Source of the DNA: Metallyticus violacea
Lineage: Eukaryota; Arthropoda; Insecta; Mantodea; Metallyticidae
Direction of reading: 5' to 3'
Assembly (NCBI GenBank): GCA_030762175.1
Contig: CM060833.1
Location: 164,207,001 to 164,271,000 of the forward strand
DNA length: 64,000 nt
Part shown: positions 47,062 through 57,200 of the stretch, one piece after another
How positions within the stretch are numbered: the first letter of the stretch is position 1
How the letters are laid out: every line of letters begins with the position of its first letter
The notes under the pieces: generated by a model
Database searches by the model: none
What the model was told of the DNA's origin: nothing
The model's input: only the letters and a program-made list of their open reading frames with translations
Translations under genes and position numbers: made by a program

Positions 47062-47360
47062 TGACCACCTCCGTGATCTAGTGGTTAGCGTTGCTGACTG
47101 CTGCCCGGGTTCGATTCCCGGCACCTACTTAAGAGTTTTTCTAAAATAGGGAGATCTGGAACCGTATCCGCCCAGCCTCCACCCAGTGAATCCAATTGGG
47201 ATGGAGAGTGGCGATCTCCGATCTAGCAAACCGCGATATAGCGATCAGCGGAATGCGGTGTGCTGATTGCAATACTGCATTCTACCAGTGAAACCATGTG
47301 ATGGAGGTAGAAGACGCGGTAAAGCTCAGGCCCACATGGGGCTGTGAAAAGGTTTCATTG
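47062..47360 (+). repeat. Third tRNA-headed repeat (SINE-like)
   Basis: The head GACCACCTCCGTGATCTAGT (A box TGATCTAGTGGTTAG) and CGGGTTCGATTCCCGGCACC (perfect B box) are followed by a GC-richer body of about 230 bp unlike SINE-1 or SINE-2 (for example GTGAATCCAATTGGGATGGA, CTCAGGCCCACATGGGGCTG). The acceptor stem does not pair, so it is not a tRNA gene. Only one copy lies in this window, so family status is inferred. Confidence 0.65.
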
Positions 47361-47534
47361 TAGTTATTTTATAACATAATGAAATTGTTATACGATTATG
47401 CAGACTTGTATTTTAATTGCAATCTTATGTTCCAAAATTCTATGTGACAGTGGCAAGCGTGTAAAGCAATTATCAGACTTTAACAAGCGTTCAGTATTCA
47501 GAGCTGGTGGTATGTACATAAAGGTAAATAAACA

Positions 47535-48285
47535 TTTGTACGAGGTCTTTTTTTCCCCGCAACCTCCGATGTGGCATAACAAAAATACAAATGTCAATCA
47601 CAAAATGGTTTTATTACCAGGAGTCAAGTACAGGTCATAGTTACTTTTCCACATAATCACCGTGAAGATTAAGACATTTGTCATATCCATAAACAACTTT
47701 CCAATCCTCTTATAGAAGATTGCCGCCAGCGTATGGAGATAGGTCTTTTTTGGGAATCCAGCGTGCACAAAGTTTTCGATAGCTCAGGTGTTTTGTAACA
47801 ATCCTGTACAGAGCTGATCTTGAAATGTCCGGAAATTCCACAGACAACTCACTGATGGTAAACCTCCGTCTCTCTCGAACCACTTGATCAACTCACTGCA
47901 CAAGTCACAGACCTGCGTCCTTGTCCATCTTCATCATGAACATCAGTTCGGCCTTCTTTAAATTTCTATACCATTCACTAACACCCCCTTCACTCATACA
48001 GTTTGCACCATAAACACGGCTCATTTTACGATGAATTTCGGCTGCTCTATTCCCTTCTGCCTGTAGAAAACGATTGACGCTTCGCAACTCGCACTGGGCG
48101 AGAGAATCAATCATTTCGGCCATGTTGAAGTGCCTGTAGCTCAGCTCCAACTGATGTACTGAACTTGGCTTGGCGGACGTTATGTCATAACGCAGGTCAG
48201 CCTCCTTATGCTTGTCTGGTCACGTAGCAGAGCGATCAGAGCTTGCAAATCAAACAGTCCGCATAAAAAAAGAAAGTATGACTAC
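47535..48285 (-). pseudogene. mariner deletion derivative (N-terminal HTH kept, core deleted)
   Basis: On the minus strand the frame from about 48125 reads L-A-Q-C-E-L-R-S-V-N-R-F-L, then G-N-R-A-A-E-I-H-R-K-M-S and V-Y-G-A-N-C-M-S-E-G-G-V-S-E-W, the Mos1-type helix-turn-helix (HTH_48). After a shift come L-S-V-E-F-P-D-I-S-R-S-A-L-Y-R-I-V and L-C-A-R-W-I-P-K-K. The whole catalytic core is missing. The C-terminal end follows directly as Y-D-K-C-L-N-L-H-G-D-Y-V-E-K (near 47690-47650). Terminal repeats are only weakly visible, so the outer limits are approximate. Confidence 0.75.
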
Positions 48286-48921
48286 ATTAATAAGCCCGAA
48301 TGTCAAAAACTTTGTCATAGACTCTGATAGGCAATGAAGAACTAAGTTACTGATATTGAAGTTTCAAGGCAAATTCGCACTAGTTCTGAGGTCTCAAGTT
48401 CTAGCAAAGAAGGTCGTATTTGGCTTGTTTACTAACAAGTATTTAAACCTGGTAAGGTCATAACTAGACATAGAATGTTTAGCTCCGTTCAAGCAAAGTT
48501 CATGCGCAGCGTAGCGGATTGCATCTGAACTTAACTTTTTGGAGTCTAGTCACGAGCAAAGCGAGAAAAGTTTAGAAGTGAATGAATGTAGTTTGTGTTG
48601 CTATATATGGTTTGCACTGTGCATGACTAGAAAATGGAAGAGGAGAAATTATATTTCTTAGTTTACAGTTGTTTGTCGCTGCAGTTTACACAACTCCATA
48701 TAAGGAAAATATTATATACCTACGTGCTTAAGGGTTTCTGACCAGAGTTACGCGATGCATATACAACTAACATTGCAGTGTGAGACGTGTTTCTGTGGAG
48801 CCTTTTAGAAGAATCGTTAACCAGCGACAAACATAGATCCTCGTTGTAATGGAACAACTGAAGTTTAGTCATCCTTCAGTATTCAGGAAACAAAATCCTT
48901 TTGGACAGAGAAAACAGCATA

Positions 48922-48925
<4 letters not shown>
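48286..48925. other. No gene recognised; possible retroposed sequence before the A tract
   Basis: I cannot assign this stretch. It ends in the 49-A tract. Confidence 0.3.

Positions 48926-48974
<49 letters not shown>
48926..48974. repeat. Homopolymer of 49 A
   Basis: An uninterrupted A run, by far the longest in the window. It may be a retroposition tail of the upstream sequence; I saw no target-site duplication. Confidence 0.9.
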
Positions 48975-48975
<1 letters not shown>

Positions 48976-49430
48976 CCTGTTTTGCATAAGTGTAGCGCAT
49001 AAATTGTGGTCATGGATCTTGATAATATTAATACAATTTTTAAGCGTGAATAATATTTAAAATGAGATTTATAAAGAGCTACAGGATTAACAGTACTTGG
49101 ATATTTAAAATAGTTTCCAACAGGAAGAAGTGGAGGAAAAACAATATAACAGTTTCCTTAGTGCGTGGGAATTCTGCACGAACAACAACTTCGTTGAACA
49201 GCAGTGTGTGAGCCTTCGATAGTCAGTTTTCACACTAAATAGCAAGTTACTTTCTTTTTCATTTACACATCTGCAGTAATGAGTCTTTCTGTATTACAAG
49301 AACGGGATTTAATAACTAATCTATATTAAATCTGTTTCAAATGCATTGGATTATTCTTCGGATATGACGCAATTTTTAACATAATTGCTTGCAAGCCTGT
49401 GTGCCCTGCAGTAGCAAGATGTCAAACCTC
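48975..49430. other. No gene recognised
   Basis: AT-rich spacer. Confidence 0.4.
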
Positions 49431-49434
49431 GTCT

Positions 49435-49800
49435 CGGTATCACTCTTTAAGTTCTGCCTCTCGGCCATCTTCGTACTGCGACGATGACTTCGTGTTGTCA
49501 ACTCTTCCCGCGAACTGCATCTTTTAGAGCATCCAGAAGATGGTAGTCAAAAACTGCATGGTCCAGGCTATAGGATCATTGAGAGGAGTAAAATTGTTTT
49601 GTGTCCCTCTTTGACAGTACATCGAGCAACCTTTTGCGTACGCAGAGTTAGTAGCGGCTTCGCGTTGTTGCGAAGAACTTGGTCAAAACTCAAGGACGGG
49701 TGCATCGGGACAGTTTCTTCAAATTCCGAAGTGTTTTGACATATAACTGGAAGTTAATGGTTTCACCATGAAACAATATATTGATCAGAAGAATTCTTTC
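49435..49800 (-). pseudogene. mariner transposase fragment (catalytic part)
   Basis: Minus-strand translation gives H-G-E-T-I-N, then Y-V-K-T-L-R-N-L-K-K (a typical mariner core), and, after a gap and stops, D-Y-H-L-L-D-A-L-K-D-A-V-R-G-K (third catalytic Asp region, normally S-D-Y-H-L-F). The same subtype as the minus-strand fragment at 44.94-45.2 kb is likely. The second catalytic Asp block is not recognisable. Confidence 0.6.
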
Positions 49801-51066
49801 AAGAGTCTCAGAGGAATGAGGTTATTATTACCGGCTAAGGCTATTTTATTAACTTCTTTTTGCCTGAAATGTTTTGTGATTCTACTCCATGGTTTAAGCG
49901 ATGAAACCACCTTATGTTATAATGCCGGATAAGAAGCAAAATGTTTCTTTTGCCTGTTCGTTATAATCTAGAGTTAAAGGTATGCATTAAGCTAAATGTT
50001 TGATTATTTTAACTTGTGGAAAATTGTGTTTACATTGTCGACAGAGAAAAAAAAAGTTGAATAGCGAGTTTGGTATTGTTGATCGCGCCAAACAACAGTT
50101 TCGGCACGTTCCATTATTGAAAATGTGACTGCGTTGTGCTGCCTCACAAAGCGTTAATGATCATTGATGTCTTTTCGCTCAGTTGCTTTTATCCTTGGCA
50201 TTCCTTAAACGCCAAATGCCATTTATAGACTATTATTTGTTAATTGCACACATATTTAGAAACCCCACAAGCTGAAGATAAAAACAAACTACAGAGATAG
50301 TGCAAGAAAGTTCAAAACACACGTAAAATATATTTTTCAAAGATAACCTGGCGGGAAAAAATTGCAATTCTGAACGCCCATGATACAGGAATAATGGTAT
50401 AAGAGAGCATGGGTCATTTTTACTTTTTGAATGAGAGAAATGTACTGATATAAGCCGCGCATGTGGTTTATCTGTTGAAAGGCAGAAAATTACCCGAGCT
50501 AGGTGCATTACTGCAATAGCTGCACCCGATAATAATCGAGAAATCTCTTATGCCAGCACAATATATCCTCTGATTTGCCAGTTTAAAGATAGCTAGGCTG
50601 TCTCATAGACAAAAGTGTACAGCAAGGACATATCAATTGTTTATGCACACAGTTCATAACATGCTGTTACACAACCTTATAGCATGAAAAGGCCAGAAAT
50701 ACGAGTTAACTGGTTGAGAAAATGTCGTTACTGACTTTGCATTATCAGGTTAAAAATAAATCAGTTAACAGCGGAATTGAGTACTCGTAGCATACTCTGC
50801 AAAAGCTTCAATCTTTTTTTATGCTATAATGTACTAAAAGTAAGTTGGTTTTTGGTCAGAGCGTGGATACCGTGCAGGTGAAGAAAGTGCTGAGTTACAA
50901 CAAATTCTTAAAATAAGATGTTTTTTTGTCTTTGACAGCTAATAAAGATAAACGCTGGGAAGGTCTGCTTGAGATTTGTTTTCACAGTGACTTGTAATTG
51001 TTAAGGTAGCTTATCTTTGGAGATAAGAGTAAGGTGATGTTTGAAGTGCTGCTTTTCTCATTTCAG
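49801..51066. other. Upstream flank or 5' intron of Acsl; nothing further recognised
   Basis: The first coding exon of Acsl begins with a 3' splice site, so at least one untranslated 5' exon lies upstream. I could not locate it or a promoter in this stretch. Confidence 0.35.
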
Positions 51067-51202
51067 AAACATGAGCTTTTGGATTCAAGGCACCATAGGT
51101 GCCATCAAGGCATTGGCTTTCGTTTGTGACATAATCACATATCCAGTTTACCTCATTCTTCAGAGACCATGGGAGAAGAAATCCTTATCAAGAAGAGTGA
51201 AG
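51067..51202 (+). CDS. Acsl: Acsl coding exon 1 (start codon, membrane anchor)
   Basis: The acceptor CATTTCAG precedes 51067, with AAAC then ATG at 51071. The donor is GTGAAG|GTATGT. It encodes 44 residues, starting M-S-F-W-I-Q-G, with a hydrophobic segment at about 14-30 and the basic stretch E-K-K-S-L-S-R-R-V-K at the end. An ATG at 51041 opens the same frame but lies upstream of the acceptor, so I prefer 51071. The exon ends in phase 0. Confidence 0.93.
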
Positions 51203-54200
51203 GTATGTATGTATAACTCTGTGAAATGTTAACACGGTAGAACTTGATTGGCTTTGTTGCTGCTACAAACGATGGGGTGTAGTATTATCATCACGATCAA
51301 AGCATGTGCAATACAACCCCGGCCAAATCCTTCTCGTATTGAGAACACGTGTGTTGCCATGGTTTTGTAAGGGCAAAGTAACGTATGAATGTTATATTCC
51401 TGTTGACATAATGTTAATTTATTACTTATTATTTCCAATCTCTTAATGAACTTTTGATTACAATGCATTTTATAAGTGACTTACAGTTTTCACTAAATTT
51501 TATATGAGGGGCGAAGCGACCATTAACACTGCAAGACTGAGCATGCCCCAAAATGTTAATTTTATTGACGGACTTAAATACTTCCTTGTTTGAACTAATG
51601 CTCTGTCTTATGATATAGATAGCCGATCAATAATATGATCTTGTGCAAGGGCAGTAGTGATTTTGTGTCACTGCCAGGAAGAGGTGAAGGGAGTATTTAA
51701 TAAAGTTATTTCTTTCCTAGGATCGATGGATATTTTCTGGCGTAAAAATCGTAAGTATGGCTTCATTCGGAAGGGAAGTAAAGCCGTGGGTCCCGTGTCG
51801 TACATTTACGGCACGAAAAAGAACTTCGAGCCTTAAAAAGAGGCTTCTGAGCAAAATTTGTCGGCAGTTTCACGCCCTGAATTGAATGGGACGCTAATGA
51901 CCTGAGATGTTAAACAACGTCCGTAAATAAATCAAATCAAAATCCTCGGAAATACAAATAAAAACAAAATACCTGTGCATTACAGTACCTTATATTGATA
52001 AAAGGCATAGACTCAATTTCGGCTACCTTTTTTCTTTTTCTTTTTCTTTTCTTTCCTTTCCTTTCCTTTCCTTTCCTTTCCTTTCCTTTCCTTTCCTTTC
52101 CTTTCCTTTCCTTCTTTCCCTCCTTCCTTCTTTCTTTCGTTCTTTAAACATATCCTGTAGAACTGAAGCCAAAAGGAAGAAGCAGAGTGCAACCGACATC
52201 AATTTGAAATATAGTATTTAGCTATTTTAGTTGCATTGCGGTAATATGAAATCGTGCAATTATTTTATTTTAACAACAAATATGATATATTATTGCTTGT
52301 TTTTTTAAACTCTGTTAAAATCCCTTAATCTTTTTAGTTTACGCGAGACCGCATCCTTATTATGTTTGCAACTCTTCATGTGCAATTGCTTTTCCCCTTC
52401 AATTTCTACGTAATTGAAAATAGCGGAACACGCGGTAGAGCAAGGAACGGTAGAAAATTCAATGAAATGTCAGGAATTCATTTCACGAGTGATTTATGTA
52501 TATGCAGTGAAAAGGGACCGAGGATTGAGCTCGTATATAAACAGATTTAAGGCGAGTCATGGAACACGACTTCTTTGCATCCATGGTAGAAAATGTCCAT
52601 CACTACTAACAACACTGAATAACAAAATTGAATACTAGGCTTAACATCAAAACCAATTTTCATACATTTTGATGTTAAAAATTCAATTAATGCCTTTGTT
52701 TTAATCTAACACCTTCAGTTTTTAAGTAAATCCCATTTTATATTTTTCCAAATTAAAAGTAAAATTAGCATAATAATAGTAGTACCCTCATCAAAATTAA
52801 ATATCATTTTATTAAATGAACTAATTAACGTCCCTGGAAATATTGCCAGTTTATTCTCCAGCTTGTAAAGTGCTGCTGCCGGCTACATTTCTACAGTTTG
52901 CTGCTGCTTTTGTAATTTCTTGCAGTTTCCTTATAAAGTTCCAGCTGACACTGTCTTGTCCAAAGTTTGGAGAGAGAAAGTCCAAATGGGAATGCAGGAA
53001 GTTAATTTTGAGAAACATTTTGCAGTCATGATTTCCATAGGTTTCTTGTAATGATTAATCATTACAAGAAACCTGCTTTAATCTTACCTAAGAACAGCAC
53101 ACACATTCTCTTGAATGATAAAACACACTTCTAATTCTGCATAATTAAATTTATTACCAAACATTTTATCATTTTTAGTTCTCTTAACTGCATAAAAATG
53201 CCTTCCTGCAACTTAACAATGCTGATTCTTGGAAAAATTTCTTCTAGGTGTTTAAAATCTTCTTCAGAGTTATCTAGAGCCTTGCATTAGACCTAATGTG
53301 AAGTGGTGGAAAAATAATTTTAGATCTATCAACATCTGACATACTTTTCACCAGTTACAGATATCTTCCAGATAGGCCATATTTTAATGTGATAATATTT
53401 GGATTTAACTCGGCTAAATTGGACAAAAAGTAGCAATACTTTTATAGCCACTTTGTAATCATAGTATTCAATAATTTTGAAATCCCCAGTTGTGCTTTTC
53501 ATAAAACTCCATATTTTTTTAACTTTCTGTAATTTGTACTGCATGATAAATTAATTCAGATGGTTATAGTTTTCCATTAGATATCAGCACAAATTAGCTT
53601 CACTTTTAATGAATCAATGAAGTAGCCTCCATTCATCTAGGTTGCGACTTGTACCAATAGCATTCATCAAACCACCAATGTTACAACTGCAATTCAGAAA
53701 ATCTTCCATTCTGAAGAATTTAACCAGTTCTTCTAGATTTTAAAATATTGATTACTTGTATCTCTGTGTAAGAAAGTCCATTCCTTTAGCTTAGAAGTTC
53801 TGCTTGTGCTTTTGAAAGATTTAAATCTCAGACCATTTTACTCTCCTGAATTATCTCTGATGTGCATTATGATTTGCATCTTCAAATTCTGATCCTGAGC
53901 TTGATTGAACTAGTGGGTTATCACCAAGTCCCAGATATTTAAGTTTTTATCAACTGTAAATTAGTTTTTTTAACATGTTAAAACAGGTTTTTTTAGGTTT
54001 TAAACACTTTTATGCTAGTTTTTTCAAGTAACAAATATATAAAAATATCAATTTATTTTAATTTAACATTACTTGTCTTTCCATTGTTCTGAAACACAAT
54101 ACATGAACACTTAAAATATCAATGTCTTTACAATGTCAATGCACTGCATTTTTTTTAAAGTTATAAAGTTACTCCTGGGAAATTATTTCTAATCTCTTCA

Positions 54201-57200
54201 ACTAATCAGTGCAAGGCTTGAGCAAGGCAGGTGATATGTGGCATGTTAGGGTAGAAAATTTTCAATTCCTTTCCTGCCTTCATCATGTAGGCTGCACTGT
54301 TGATCACAAGCAGTAGAAATTTCTCATCACAGTTTTCTAATAGTCATAGGATAACGTAAAGCATCTCTGATGCTGCAGACTATGGTGCAGTGGTTAGTTT
54401 TGTCCAGCATGTTGTATAATATGAGACAGGGCTTACCAGGTTCTGTGGGGTCTTACCCACCACAATGAAGCACCCACAACTATAGGCGGTCTCGTCTACT
54501 GAAAGTCAGATGTTACTATCCTGTAGTTCTGTTCTGATGAATTCAATCTTTTTCTTATAAATACGGATTAAAGTTTTCTTCTGAAGAGCCATTATTTTTA
54601 AATAATGTTTTTTTTTATTGAAACATATGAATATCATATAACTCAACTTTGTTAATGCGCTCTATTTTAGTGAATATAAAGATATAAAGGGGTAAGTTCA
54701 TAAACACTGTTATATTTAAAAATGTTTAAAAATACCCATACAATATAGCTTTGTCTATTAGCAATCATGTATTTCATTTAATTAATAATATATGATTAAT
54801 TTTTGTGATTTAATCTCAATAATAATGATAATTCTAAAAATGTGGTTGCTCTTTGTATTACTTATAGGTTACAAAAATTCTAATTTTGTTCCCCTAATAC
54901 CAACAGTAATGCTATAACTTATTTCATTTTGTTAATTAATAAGGTCTAATTTGGATTTTATATTAATTTTTATTAAAATTTATTCAACTCGAAAGAATTT
55001 GTTTAGTTTATGTAACTTCTGCATGACTAACTTTTTACAGATCTGAACATGCTGCAGTATTTTATTAAGAGACTGAATAACTGATAATGTTTTGGTACTT
55101 TTCAGGCACAGCCTGTTGCAATGGAGGAGCACTCAATCACATACCGAAGTTTGGCAAATCCACAGGATATGCATGTTGCCTTGCTGCGCGAAGGTGTAGA
55201 CACCATGGAGAAGATGCTGAAATATGTAGCTAAACTTCATAAAGACAAAAAATGTCTTGGTACACGGCAGATACTTGCAGAGGAGGATGAAGTGCAACCA
55301 AATAAAAGAGTGTTCAAAAAGGTAAGATTGGTAATCCTCAACCAAGGTTAATCAGCAAGGTTTTTGATATTAAAATAAAACAATTGAAACCAACCTAATA
55401 TGGAAGTGAGAAAAGTGACTCAAAGCTTTACTGTATTAATTTTTTCCATACCTCTGCTGCAGGAGTAAAGAAATAATATTCTCTTGCCCTAATAATCACA
55501 GATAGTCCAAAATTGGTTCAGTTCTATGAGTAATTAGGATCAGCTTATTTCATAAATATTTGTGGAATATTTAGTAAATGAACCATAGAAAATATTTTCC
55601 CTTAATTGCAACAAACAGCCACTTGGTTGAGCATTAAATGATTCTGCTTACTAGAGCTTACCAGAGCTACTAAAGTAATTAAGTTCTATTTCTTATTTTA
55701 TCCCACAACTAGATGCAATTAAAAAGCTGCAAATTCTTAGGTGTATAAAATTACTGCACTGTCTAATTACTTTGCTTTAAAAGAATATATTAGGTGTTCT
55801 CAGTCTTAAATGCAGAAATTCTATATTGGACATTGCATTGTATGACTGAGCTTACTAATTCCTAATTTATCATGATGACTGAATTATCTGTTTTCTAAAT
55901 GTCTAGGTTTGGCGCCTTGTCTATAAAAATTGCAACTCCATACCTGATGATGTAAATGGCAGTTAAATGGAAAGCATATTTTTATATAACTTAATCTATC
56001 AGTACAAAGCATGAATCACATTTAGAAAAAGTGTAGTAATGCAATTTGAACTTGCTAGTAGCCAGAAAATACTGGATGATTTCACCTCTCGGCTATCACA
56101 TAATGTGGTTCTACAAACAATACTTGCAATCCTATATGCAAGATGATGATAAAACAAAATGCACTGAATCCCAAAGTGCATGATTTCCCTTTTTTTCCTC
56201 CCTTTTTTTTTTTTAATTATTTTCTTTCTTTAATATTTTTTAATTTTGGAATGCCATAAATAATGTGTTTAACAGGTGTCCAAGTGTCCAAATACTTGTC
56301 GCTGCCAGTGTATATCTGAAAAATATATTTACATCATAAAATGTGCACAGTATGAATTCAGATCCCAAGTAACTATTTATGCTGTTACAGTATGTGATGG
56401 GAGATTACAAATGGAAGACTTTTGAAGAAGTGGATAATTTGGCTATGTGTTTTGGCCGTGGACTAAGGCTTTTGGGTCAGAACCCTCGTTGTAATGTAGT
56501 CATCTTTGCTGAAACTCGAGCTGAGTGGTTAATTGCAGCTCATGGTTGCTTCAAGCAAAACATTCCTGGTAAGATTATGAATGTATTATCTTTTCTTAAT
56601 TGAATGTATAATGAAGTAGCTTCAGAACAAACATGATCCAATGAGCAAGGAGTGAAGCACATAGTTGCTAATTTTAGTTTTGGTATCACTTTGTGGATCT
56701 AATATAGGGATTTGTTGCATTACAGTTACGTGATTATTTTTATGGTATTTTTACATTCTGGCAAGTTTTACTGACAGGGAAAATGTTTCATATAAGTGCA
56801 GGTAAAGTGATTGAGTTTATTTAGCACATGGATATCTAGGGGACATTTGTGCCTCACACCTGTTTTAAGATTGCAACAATATACAGGATTTTGCAATATA
56901 ATGTTAAAGAGGGTCAATTATGTATGTATAAAAATTACATTTCTCATATTTTTCTTTTTTAACTTTATTCACTAAGTTAGTTTATTTTTAAAGTAATCAA
57001 TTAAATAAATAAAATGTCGTCATAAATTTTTTTTGTTTATAAATTTAATTTAACATTCATATCTTTACATCACAACGCATTGCAATACAAAGAATATGGT
57101 AGTAGTAGTAATGGATTTTGTTCAATACATTATGGACATGTCTAACATATAATATTATTTAAATGATTTTATATCATTTAAATAATATTATTTCTAAATA

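Larger units (their letters stand above)
51203..55105 (+). other. Acsl intron 1
   Basis: A 3.9 kb intron, GTATGT...TTTTCAG. It holds a 5'-truncated SINE-2, a polypyrimidine tract of about 115 bases, a perfect 36-bp palindrome and a minus-strand hAT remnant. No coding exon was seen inside; the phase-0 junction reads on directly from V-K to A-Q-P, as in relatives. Confidence 0.85.

Noticed and set aside
51041..51070. Upstream in-frame ATG at 51041 as Acsl start
   Set aside because: It lies before the TTTCAG acceptor, in presumed intron. The residues from 51071 match the N-terminus of arthropod Acsl.
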